The notes below the pieces were generated by a model. That model made no database searches. It saw only the letters and a program-made list of their open reading frames with translations, and was not told the DNA's origin. Source: Dyadobacter sediminis (GTDB taxonomy: Bacteria; Bacteroidota; Bacteroidia; Cytophagales; Spirosomataceae). Taken from it: 64,000 bases of DNA. A program made the translations under genes and the position numbers. Numbering within the stretch: the stretch's first letter is position 1; each line of letters starts with the position of its first letter. Positions 54,786 to 62,781 of the stretch are shown here, piece after piece. Location of the stretch: the NCBI RefSeq assembly GCF_005860765.1, contig NZ_VCEI01000011.1:434001-498000 (forward strand), given 5' to 3'.

Positions 54786-55514
54786 AGCTTTAAAAATTTT
54801 AGGTTGATAAATTATGTTAAATGCTAATTGAAAAGCCATATGCTGATTCTGAAACCGGGAATACGAATGCATTTACAAGCGTATGCTGCTCACCGGATCA
54901 GGTAAGAAATGATACGGGATGCAGGGAATGTACGTAATGCAAGTATCCGGATTCTGCAGTTGGGCTGCGGCATAATTGATTTAAAACAAATGCATGAATT
55001 GTTGTAAATGAATTACTGAGTTGGTTCCGAAAAGAGAAAAGTGAGTTGTCTTCTGATGCGTACAGGTATTTCAGGTCACGGCTGGCGGGCCATTTGCTAT
55101 GTATGTTCATAACGTTGAGTTTACTTGTGAAATATAACGATTCGATGCGAATTATCCATCGGTCTGTTGTCATTTTTTTGATATAAATTCAGGAAATAGT
55201 CAAATGGAATGATCCGTTTTTTTCGTGCCGCATGATTCAAAATGTGCGCCACATCCTTCCTGAACGGCTTTTATACCAACGATCCGGATTTAAGCGCATA
55301 TCAGCCTTGTTCAGGCCGGTTTTCTTCTTGCTTCCATGCGGTTTGCAGCCCGTCGGAAGGATGAATCGGGAACCGATTGTTGCCGGATCGGGTAAAAAAT
55401 GCCTTGAAATGCCTTGCTTTAATGCGTACTGGCATGTATTTTATTGAAAGTATTCCGTCAGTTTACATTATACGTACCGGATTCAGTTAACTAACCAAAC
55501 CTTCATTTATACGA
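54786..55514. other. Intergenic region, one doubtful open frame
   Basis: About 730 bp. A minus-strand frame (54898-55110, MNIHSKWPASRDLKYLY) has a near-consensus TATATTTC about 20 bp upstream but no recognisable family, so it is not annotated as a gene. Nothing else clear was found. Confidence 0.4.
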
Positions 55515-56264
55515 ATGACGAAAGAACAAATACAGGAAGATGTCCGTAAACTCGGAAAATGGTTTCATAATATCGATCTGAATGGTGTAAAAACAGCACC
55601 GGATCATTTTCTCGGTGATTATCCCAATTTCAAATACAGAAACTTCGCTCACGCCATTCCTGAAAACCTGGAAGGAAAAACCGTTCTGGATGTCGGGTGC
55701 AATGCCGGATTCTATTCCATTGAAATGAAAAAGCGCGGGGCTGAACGGGTTCTGGGCATTGATTCGGACGAAAAATACCTCGCACAGGCGCGCTATGCAG
55801 CTTCTACGCTGGGCTTTGACATTGAGTTCAGAAATATGTCCGTCTATGAAGTCGGCAGCCTGGGTGAAAAGTTTGACGTGGTGATTTTCATGGGTGTGCT
55901 TTATCATCTTCGCCACCCGCTTCTTGCGCTTGATCTCTTGTATGAAAATGTAGTGAAAGACATGCTGATATTTCAGTCCATGCAGCGCGGAAGCAATGAA
56001 GTAGAACCCGTCAAGCCGGACTATAACTTTCAGGAAACCGGAATTTTCAGTAATCCGAATTTTCCGCAGATGTACTTCATCGAGCACCGCTATTCGCAGG
56101 ACCCGACCAACTGGTGGATACCCAACCGGGCCGGAGCCGAAGCCATGCTGCGAAGTGCAGGCTTTGAAATCACGATGCATCCGGAACCTGAGGTTTACAT
56201 TTGCCGTCGCGGCGAACTTTCAGACAATCAGGCTCGTGCCGTTTATCCAGTTAAAAAAAATTAG
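55515..56264 (+). CDS. SAM-dependent methyltransferase, TIGR04290 (Rta_06860) type
   Basis: 249 residues, class I methyltransferase. SAM motif I VLDVGCNAGFYS (about residues 56-67), acidic loop GIDSDEKYLAQAR and motif IV VVIFMGVLYHLRHPLLAL (about 118-135). The N-terminus (TKEQIQEDVRKLGKWFHNID) and C-terminus (NWWIPNRAGAEAMLRSAGFE) fit the TIGR04290 group, which often occurs in glycan biosynthesis contexts. The methyl acceptor is unknown. The next gene starts 11 bp after the stop, so they form an operon. Confidence 0.88.
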   Translation: MTKEQIQEDVRKLGKWFHNIDLNGVKTAPDHFLGDYPNFKYRNFAHAIPENLEGKTVLDVGCNAGFYSIEMKKRGAERVLGIDSDEKYLAQARYAASTLGFDIEFRNMSVYEVGSLGEKFDVVIFMGVLYHLRHPLLALDLLYENVVKDMLIFQSMQRGSNEVEPVKPDYNFQETGIFSNPNFPQMYFIEHRYSQDPTNWWIPNRAGAEAMLRSAGFEITMHPEPEVYICRRGELSDNQARAVYPVKKN

Positions 56265-56275
56265 TAAAATAATAT

Positions 56276-57160
56276 ATGATAGAAGCAGTAAAATTCTGGA
56301 ACGAGCCGAACAACAAGTCCCATTGGGATTTTGAAATTGATAAAGACTGGGTAATTTTTTCTGAAATGGTCAAAATGGCGGCTCAGGCTGTAAAAGCTGA
56401 AAATTCGGGAATTACCAGGGTACTTGGCGGCATTTCCCCGATTGATCCGCTGTTCATTACCAAGCTGGAGAGCCGGGGTGCATTGGCTGATATAGATGCC
56501 ATTGCCGTTCACGGTTTCCCGCTCGACTGGAACCATTGGCAGATTAATCACTGGCCTGATAAAATTGCAGAAATAGAAGCAGTTACCAACCTGCCGATCT
56601 GGGTTACGGAAGTCGGAATTTCTACTTTCGGTGCAGAAGAAGTCCAGGAATTCGGTCTGCGCCGTACTGCTGAGCTGCTGATGGGCAGGGTTCAGCGCGT
56701 ACATTGGTACAGCCTTTACGACCTGCCGAAAGCTTGGGAAGCTACAACGCGTCACCGGGAGGCTGAAGGCTCATCGTATTACCGGCATTTTTACATGGGA
56801 TTACTGCGCGAAGACGGATCTCCCAAACTGGCTCTGAAACATTTTTCTGACTTTACACCGGAATTCGGGATTTGCCAGTGGTTCCATTTTGAGGATGAAA
56901 GACTGGAACCTGCCATTCAATGGCTGAGAAAACTGGGCGTTAAAAAACTGCGTACGGGTTTGAGCTGGGCCGATTACCTTCGCCCGAATGCGCACCAGTG
57001 GTTTGACCATATGATGAAATCGCTTGAAGAATTTGACCTTACGGTGACATTCTGTTTTACACCCGAAGCAAAAGGAGTTCAGCCGCATCATACCAGCCCG
57101 CCGCAAAATATTGCAGAGTTCGCCGATTTTTGCGTTGAAATGATGCGCAGGTATGCATAA
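56276..57160 (+). CDS. Clan GH-A glycosidase-like protein with circularly permuted barrel
   Basis: 294 residues, no signal peptide, so cytosolic. The acid/base motif FWNEPNN (Glu10) that ends strand 4 of a GH-A (beta/alpha)8 barrel comes at the very N-terminus. Strands 5-8 follow: ITRVLGGISP, IDAIAVHGFP, IWVTEVGIS with nucleophile Glu112, and RVHWYSLYDL. Only then come segments that read as strands 1-3: FGICQWFHFEDERLEPAIQW, VKKLRTGLSWADYLRP and LTVTFCFTPEAKG. The last helix, NIAEFADFCVEMMRRYA, is the one that normally leads into the NEP strand. Total length suffices for one complete barrel. Often such neighbours are called beta-xylosidase (GH39-like). Native start 11 bp after the methyltransferase stop. 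Activity unproven. Confidence 0.75.
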   Translation: MIEAVKFWNEPNNKSHWDFEIDKDWVIFSEMVKMAAQAVKAENSGITRVLGGISPIDPLFITKLESRGALADIDAIAVHGFPLDWNHWQINHWPDKIAEIEAVTNLPIWVTEVGISTFGAEEVQEFGLRRTAELLMGRVQRVHWYSLYDLPKAWEATTRHREAEGSSYYRHFYMGLLREDGSPKLALKHFSDFTPEFGICQWFHFEDERLEPAIQWLRKLGVKKLRTGLSWADYLRPNAHQWFDHMMKSLEEFDLTVTFCFTPEAKGVQPHHTSPPQNIAEFADFCVEMMRRYA

Positions 57161-57274
57161 ACATTGCATTTACATGGCTTGGATTGTACTATCCGAGCCA
57201 TTCTTTTTTAGCTTAAAATCTTACGTTTACTCCTTGTCGGCAGCAGGTTTTGCTGCTGAATAATCACTTTTTAA

Positions 57275-58201
57275 ATGGGTACTGCAACGGAAAAGGAACC
57301 GGCGGATTTGTGGATGCAGCATATGCGCAACGGCGAATTTGAAAAAGTATGGAAGCTGAGCGACCGTGCTGTGGAAGAACGTGCCGGAAAGCCATGCTGG
57401 CACTGGCCGAGGCATTTGCAATATATTTGGGACGGAACACCGCTGGCAGGCAAGCGTGTTCTGGTTCGTTGCTATCATGGCTTGGGCGACACCATTCAGT
57501 TCATACGCTATATACCTCTGTTAAAAGAAATTGCCGGTGAAGTAATCGTCTGGGTGCAGGCGCCGTTGCTTCCGCTGCTCAAAACCGTTGAAGGCATTGA
57601 TCAGCTGCTGCCCTTGCACGACAGCAGTCCGGAGGCGGAATATGATGTGGATGTGGAAATTATGGAATTGCCGCATGTATTCCGGACTACGCTTGAAACG
57701 CTGCCTGCTCAGGTACCGTATCTGCATGCCCGTCCCGTTGCACTTTCCGGTCATGAAGGTTATTTTAAAGTTGGGCTGGTCTGGCGGGCAGGCGACTGGG
57801 ATTCGCGGCGAAGTGTTCCATTTGATGATCTGATTTCCTTGTTTAGTACGGAAAAGACGGATATTTATATTCTTCAGGCAGGTGCGGAATCAGCTGGCTG
57901 GAAACCCGGATATGGTATTCATCCCGGTGAATTTGATGTGAGTACATATGCCGGTGTTATCAAAAACCTCGATCTGATGATTTCGGTTGATTCCATGCCG
58001 GTACATCTGGCCGGTGCGTTGGGCGTTCCCGTCTGGAACCTGCTTCATGCCGACGCGGACTGGCGCTGGATGAACCATCCGCATGAAAGTGTGTGGTACC
58101 CAACCATGCGTCTGTTCCGTCAGGAAAAATCAGGCGAGTGGAAATCCGTTATAGATCGTGTTGCAGCAGAACTTGGAAAACAGAGCAGCAGTCTTTTGTA
58201 A
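57275..58201 (+). CDS. GT9-like glycosyltransferase (ADP-heptose:LPS heptosyltransferase-like)
   Basis: 308 residues. After a short helical N-terminus (QHMRNGEFEKVWKLSDRAVEE, remnant of a TPR-like region) comes the GT-B fold: VLVRCYHGLGDTIQFIRYIPLL (about residues 62-83), which has the heptosyltransferase-like GLGDTI motif. KVGLVWRAGDWDSRRSVPFDDL follows (about 166-187). The C-terminal stretch SVDSMPVHLAGALGVPVWNLLHADADWRW is the donor-binding region of GT9 proteins. Probably adds a sugar in lipopolysaccharide or another glycan. Donor and acceptor unknown. Same direction as the two preceding genes, 114 bp after them. Confidence 0.82.
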   Translation: MGTATEKEPADLWMQHMRNGEFEKVWKLSDRAVEERAGKPCWHWPRHLQYIWDGTPLAGKRVLVRCYHGLGDTIQFIRYIPLLKEIAGEVIVWVQAPLLPLLKTVEGIDQLLPLHDSSPEAEYDVDVEIMELPHVFRTTLETLPAQVPYLHARPVALSGHEGYFKVGLVWRAGDWDSRRSVPFDDLISLFSTEKTDIYILQAGAESAGWKPGYGIHPGEFDVSTYAGVIKNLDLMISVDSMPVHLAGALGVPVWNLLHADADWRWMNHPHESVWYPTMRLFRQEKSGEWKSVIDRVAAELGKQSSSLL

Positions 58202-58223
58202 TGAGGACACTGCTCCGCTTTTG

Positions 58224-59609
58224 CTAACCTTTCAGCTGGATATAACGTTTTTTTATTTCGCTGAACTTGCCCTGATGATATGCAAGACCGTGATATACAG
58301 CTGCAACCGTTCGTGCCCAGTTCAGGTAAACGGATGGTTTTTTAACCTTGCGTGCATAGCTGAAAATCCGGTTGCTCCATAAGGAAATATAATAGCGCGT
58401 CCGGTAAATCAGCTTGCGCTGCGGGGTAGGGGATTGCGAATCCGGAGCTACACGCTTCTTCGTTTTGGAACGTCCCGAAGCCCATGTAAGCCGGTATGCC
58501 AGCCCTTCACGGCGCTGGCGAAAGCCTGCCGCCTGCGTCTGTGCTACAAATTCTCCGCTGACCGATTCCAGATGAAGTCGTTTTTCAGCAATGGCCTTTT
58601 GTATGAGTTCTTCAATCAGCAAAGAGCGTACAACGGCAACATTCGTTCCTCTTCCGTCGGATGAATAAGGTTCCACCCAAGCGTCGCCAAAGGAAATATC
58701 AGCGGTTTCGGCCACTACGTCATCACAGAAATTACATGCATGATTCATGAAAAATCCCGCGCCCCAGTCTCCGTCCGCAAGATGCCACCAATCCTTGTTT
58801 ACCACGCGCCCGTCACGCAAGGTAAGCATGGCGTTGTACAGGTTTGCCGGACGGTCCGGATGCTTGTACCGGTAATCCACACGCTCGATCTCAGCGGACG
58901 GCACATCCATTTGCCAAGCAAAACTTTCTACAAACCTTGCGCTTTTCATATGTCCGCAAAAAAGTCCCAGCGTAAAAGGGATGCGTTCCCGGAAAAGCGG
59001 GTCTTCGCGCCGCAGCAAATGGACTGCTTTTATGAAACAGGGAATTCCGACTACCGCATACCGGCCCGGCGTATTGCGGATCAGGTCCAGCACACCGGAA
59101 AGTTCTATCGGATAATACCTTGACTTTGCACCGGCAAGGATTTCAGTCTCGCTTCTGGAAATGGTATAATGAAAGTAACGGTTATTGGTTTGCGGGTCAT
59201 TTTCGGCCACTACGTGTGCCACGCCGTCGATCAATCCTTTACGCATCAGCTCCGCCGCAACCCAGCTCACCATGCCGCCGGAACTGCCGAGCGTCCGGAA
59301 ATTATTTTCAGCCACATGCCCGACATACGCATTCTGGAAACGGCCCAGTTCGGCATTTTTTTGTGCAGTGTCCGCATAACGTTCGGCAGCAATTTCATTT
59401 TCATTTGCAGCGCCATAGGAAAACGGGCACGTCCGCGTAAAGTTTTCGGAACGTCGCTGGTACCAGGCTTCCGGACCATTCGGTTTTAACTGGCCAAGGC
59501 CGTCAAACTGCATTTTTACTTTCTCCGAAGTTTCCTGCGCTGCACAGCTGCCACACCCTATACACAAACCTGAACTGACGATATCCTTCGGACTAAGCAA
59601 CTGATTCAT
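58224..59609 (-). CDS. FrhB/F420-hydrogenase beta-subunit-like iron-sulfur protein in a glycan cluster
   Basis: 461 residues. Ferredoxin-like cysteines at the N-terminus (CIGCGSCAAQE at about residues 17-27, later TCPFSYG), an FrhB N-terminal region (FRTLGSSGGMVSWVAAELM) and the C-terminal domain (YAVVGIPCFIKAVHLLRR, FTLGLFCGHMKS, CNFCDDVVAETADISFGDAWVE). In methanogens FrhB reduces F420; in bacterial polysaccharide loci the domain is linked to pyruvyl-transfer systems, with unknown chemistry. It overlaps the pyruvyl transferase gene by 17 bp, so the two are translated together. Flavin/Fe-S electron transfer is inferred. Confidence 0.87.
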   Translation of the reverse strand: MNQLLSPKDIVSSGLCIGCGSCAAQETSEKVKMQFDGLGQLKPNGPEAWYQRRSENFTRTCPFSYGAANENEIAAERYADTAQKNAELGRFQNAYVGHVAENNFRTLGSSGGMVSWVAAELMRKGLIDGVAHVVAENDPQTNNRYFHYTISRSETEILAGAKSRYYPIELSGVLDLIRNTPGRYAVVGIPCFIKAVHLLRREDPLFRERIPFTLGLFCGHMKSARFVESFAWQMDVPSAEIERVDYRYKHPDRPANLYNAMLTLRDGRVVNKDWWHLADGDWGAGFFMNHACNFCDDVVAETADISFGDAWVEPYSSDGRGTNVAVVRSLLIEELIQKAIAEKRLHLESVSGEFVAQTQAAGFRQRREGLAYRLTWASGRSKTKKRVAPDSQSPTPQRKLIYRTRYYISLWSNRIFSYARKVKKPSVYLNWARTVAAVYHGLAYHQGKFSEIKKRYIQLKG

Positions 59610-60693
59610 TCTTTAATTGTTTGATTTTAAGTGCTTCATCAAGGTATTTGTTTGATGAAATGCGAAGCCGGTCAATGGTCTGGGAAATGACCGGGCTTAA
59701 AGGCTGGCTCAAAAGGTTGTTAACGACTGCTGACGGAATTTCATCACTGATCAGGTGCTGTTCGCCGCCCAGCTTGGACATAAGGCCCTGTACTTTGAAG
59801 CTTCTGTAGGAAGAGGATTCGCAGACAAACGGCTTTTCATTCCGGATTGCGAACACGCAGCCGTGGAAAAAATTGGTGGCAACTGCTTCCGAACGCGCGA
59901 TGAACTGTGCAAAATCATGCGGGTCTGCCTGGATCCATTGTTCATCGGCCCAGTCGTTACGGTACCCGATGCTTACAAGCGGAAGTTTTCTGCTATCTGC
60001 ATACTGCCTGATTTTACTTCTAAACGATTCCGTAAAATTGTGGCCGTACAAGGCAATATATGGCTTTTCCCAATATTTGTTTTCACGTTCGTCGGGATTA
60101 ATTGCAAACTGAAGGCATGGGTCCAGTACGATCTCGGGTTCCATGCCGATGGCATTTTTCACGATGGTCCACGAGTTTTCATCCCGTACCGAAATGCTGT
60201 CGAAATTCCTTAGCCGTTCAGCCCAGCTTTCTTCCAGACCGTATGAAGCCGGATAATTTCCGTAACTTGCTGCATAGGACACAAGTTGCTGAGTACGAAG
60301 ACCGTCGCCGTAAAATATCGGATTTCTGCCGAACCACGGATGATACAGATTCCAGACTTCATCGCTGCCGACCACTACAACGTCGTATTTTTCCATGTCC
60401 TCCGGCTTGTCAATGTCAAACCTTTTGGAAAGCGGCAACGACTCGAAAAGGGCGAAAAACTTCTCGATTTTTTCACGGTAAAGCGGATGGTCTGTTTCCG
60501 GAACATGCGTCGGCAGAACGGGTTGCATAGCGCATTTCCATTCTGCCAGGTTTATTCTTTTTGAATCATGATCAATAATGGAGGCATGGTGCCCGAGCGC
60601 CTGAATCCCTTCGGCAAGGCAGCGTGCCTGCCAGTAACTTCCATAATTGATGCAGCGGTGAAAAGTAAGCACCCCGACTTTTAAGACATCCAT
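59593..60693 (-). CDS. Polysaccharide pyruvyl transferase family protein
   Basis: 366 residues from the ATG at 60693 (MDVLKVGVLTFHRCINYGSYW); an upstream GTG at 60720 is less likely. GT-B-like pyruvyl transferase fold (WcaK/CsaB type): VGVLTFHRCINYGSYWQARC (about 6-25), YDVVVVGSDEVWN (about 103-115) and IARSEAVATNFFHGCVFAI (about 260-278), the last holding the conserved His near the active site. Adds pyruvate ketals from phosphoenolpyruvate to sugars of capsules or exopolysaccharides. First gene of the pair with the FrhB-like protein; convergent with the GT9-like operon. Confidence 0.88.
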   Translation of the reverse strand: MDVLKVGVLTFHRCINYGSYWQARCLAEGIQALGHHASIIDHDSKRINLAEWKCAMQPVLPTHVPETDHPLYREKIEKFFALFESLPLSKRFDIDKPEDMEKYDVVVVGSDEVWNLYHPWFGRNPIFYGDGLRTQQLVSYAASYGNYPASYGLEESWAERLRNFDSISVRDENSWTIVKNAIGMEPEIVLDPCLQFAINPDERENKYWEKPYIALYGHNFTESFRSKIRQYADSRKLPLVSIGYRNDWADEQWIQADPHDFAQFIARSEAVATNFFHGCVFAIRNEKPFVCESSSYRSFKVQGLMSKLGGEQHLISDEIPSAVVNNLLSQPLSPVISQTIDRLRISSNKYLDEALKIKQLKNESVA

Positions 60694-60964
60694 TCCTTTA
60701 TTCTCAGATTTAAATTGCACAGGTCATTTTCTGCCGGAACTTGGCCGGCTGTTTTTTATAGAATCAGTTCACGAAAGCCGGTATAAGTTCATCAGGCCAT
60801 TTGAGCACAAAACAGACCATTGAAAGAGGCATGATTATGTTCTGACAATATATTCTTAATTCCTTGTTTCCTGAAATTTTCCTTAAAATAGAATGCCTGA
60901 TAAATGCCGCATTTACTTAATGAAATGTTGAAAAACAGGTATTCCAAACGATATAATTACTATT

Positions 60965-61567
60965 ATGACTAAAATTCTGCTGATCCGTCATGCAACGAAT
61001 GACACAGTCGGCGTTCGCCTGAGCGGTCGGAGGGCCGGCGTACACCTGAATGAAGAAGGCCGGAGCCAAGCGCAGAAGCTGGCCGCCCAACTGAGAGGAA
61101 TGAAGATCCATGCCATTTACAGCAGTCCGCTGGAACGTGCCGTAGAAACGGCCGAGCCCATTTCGAAAATCTTGGGTATGGAAACGGTTATCTGTCAGGA
61201 TTTCCTGGAAATCAATTTTGGTGAATGGACGTTTAAAACCTTTAAAGAACTGGATGAACTTGCTCAATTCAAGCAGTTTAATTCTTTCAGGAGCTTTACG
61301 CGCGTTCCCGGCGGCGAGTCCATGCCCGAAGCACAGATGCGTATGATCGCAGGCATTGAAAAACTCTGCAGCCGGCATCCCGATGAAACCGTTGCCATTG
61401 TCAGTCACGCCGATATGATCAAATCTGCCGTTGCTTATTACACCGGAACGCACCTCGATCTTTTTCATCGTGTGGAAATCAGCCCGGCTTCGGTCAGTAT
61501 CATCGAAATCGGATACGGAACGGCGGCCATCCGGCTGGTCAATTATACGGGTGAGCTGGTGATCTGA
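60965..61567 (+). CDS. Histidine phosphatase family protein (phosphoglycerate-mutase-like)
   Basis: 200 residues, cytosolic. Catalytic RHG-type motif LLIRHATND (His at about 9), SSPLERAVETAEPI (second Arg, about residues 55-68), INFGEWTFK (Glu, about 84-92) and the distal catalytic His in IVSHADMIKSAV (about 142-153) are all present. Possible roles are removal of phosphate from sugar phosphates or intermediates; sugar-phosphate phosphatases are often found beside glycan genes. Divergent from the pyruvyl transferase. A strong hairpin follows the stop. Confidence 0.9.
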   Translation: MTKILLIRHATNDTVGVRLSGRRAGVHLNEEGRSQAQKLAAQLRGMKIHAIYSSPLERAVETAEPISKILGMETVICQDFLEINFGEWTFKTFKELDELAQFKQFNSFRSFTRVPGGESMPEAQMRMIAGIEKLCSRHPDETVAIVSHADMIKSAVAYYTGTHLDLFHRVEISPASVSIIEIGYGTAAIRLVNYTGELVI

Positions 61568-61575
61568 CAGGCCAT

Positions 61576-61605
61576 GTACCGGAATGTCCGGTACCGTTTA
61601 TTTTT
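61576..61605 (+). terminator. Terminator after the histidine phosphatase gene
   Basis: 8-bp stem gtaccgga/tccggtac with a 3-nt loop, then cgtttattttt, 9 bp beyond the stop. It overlaps the last codon of the convergent DUF1003 gene. Confidence 0.65.
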
Positions 61606-62161
61606 CAGACTCCTTCATATCCAGCGTTTTGCGGTTATAGCTTTCCATTGTATCCAACACTTTTTCCGGCTGTACGTCCTTGGCAAGAAAATCGATTTCG
61701 GCATCATTGGCTTCTGCAATGTCCATTTTTTTGGCCATGGCCGTAACCAGCTGGATAAGCCGGGTGATTTCATGTTCCGCCAGCAGATTGACCTGAAGGT
61801 TCAGGTCCGCCCGTTTGTCCGCCTGTGCGTTCATCCGGTTTTGGCTAATGAGTACGAATGTTGACAGAAAAATGGCTTCTACCGAAGCGAACATGGCAAG
61901 CACCACGAAAGAAGGGTCAAAAGGCTTTAATCCAAGCCATTCCAGGTTCCAGATAATCCAGATGGAAAATATAACCAGGTGAATGTAAACAAATTGCATA
62001 CTTCCCGTAAAGCTGGTTATGGTATCTGCAATTCTGTCTTTCCACGTTTTCTGTCTTTCTTCTTCCAGACTGCGCTCCATCAGCGCATGGATGTTCCTTA
62101 CTACAACGCCCATTTCCGGCCCAGTACCCGGAGCTGCCTCTTTATTGTTGATGTCCTTCAT
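61598..62161 (-). CDS. DUF1003 membrane protein
   Basis: 187 residues from the ATG at 62161 (MKDINNKEAAPGTGP); a longer frame to 62209 is unlikely. Two membrane helices at about 53-70 and 82-103 (FVYIHLVIFSIWIIWNL; PSFVVLAMFASVEAIFLSTFVL), followed by SQNRMNAQADKRADLNLQVNLLAEHEITRLI, the conserved DUF1003 block, and a helical C-terminus. Function unknown. Convergent with the histidine phosphatase, ending 30 bp away. Confidence 0.87.
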   Translation of the reverse strand: MKDINNKEAAPGTGPEMGVVVRNIHALMERSLEEERQKTWKDRIADTITSFTGSMQFVYIHLVIFSIWIIWNLEWLGLKPFDPSFVVLAMFASVEAIFLSTFVLISQNRMNAQADKRADLNLQVNLLAEHEITRLIQLVTAMAKKMDIAEANDAEIDFLAKDVQPEKVLDTMESYNRKTLDMKESEK

Positions 62162-62781
62162 ATATTCAGATGTAAGTTGCCTGTTTCGTCTACTTTCATG
62201 CCAGCACATACCGGGAGCAACAGCAGAATCTTGGTATGTTCTTTTTATTTATAATGGCAGCTTAATAAAAATATTTTCTGCTGTTTGTGGCACCTGCTTT
62301 AAAATTGGAAATGCAAAAAATATAGGACGGTCATATTCCCCCAAAAGAATACATTCCGGTTTCCGGAGTGAACGGTTCTTTTGTTGCCTTGTGGTAAATT
62401 CTCTACATCATAAAACAGAATGGAGGTATGTTCTCTACATTCTGAAACAGCATGATTGATCTGCATCGGATATACCGGCCATTCTGCTGATTTGCAAATA
62501 CGGATTTCGTCGTCAACTCACATTCCGGGAAATTATTGTATTCCGGCAAGCATCTATTTACCTATCTTCTTGATCTACATAGCTCGCGACAACGGTTTTG
62601 ATTTGTGCGGATTTCAGAAATGGCAACCGGCCGGAATTGGAAAATCACATACACAAGGTACAAAGCAGGTATATACCTGAAAATTGCCGTATAGTGATCT
62701 GTGACGGTATAATGCTTTATTTTGATGCTTATACGAATGGAACGGTTTTTTTTATAACTTCCGCTTTACTAAACTCAAAAT
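62162..62781. other. Intergenic region with no identified gene
   Basis: About 620 bp between the divergent DUF1003 and epimerase genes. Short open frames here have no protein-like composition. The last 60 bp are A/T-rich and likely include the epimerase promoter, but no consensus match is clear. Confidence 0.4.

Noticed and set aside
54898-55110. Possible small minus-strand gene
   Set aside because: A near-consensus -7 sequence exists, but the product resembles nothing and has no membrane or signal feature; evidence too thin to annotate.
56276-57160. Frameshifted or truncated normal glycosidase as an explanation of the odd strand order
   Set aside because: The gene has one continuous frame, normal operon spacing and a total length that fits a whole barrel, and the missing N-terminal strands are present at the C-terminus.
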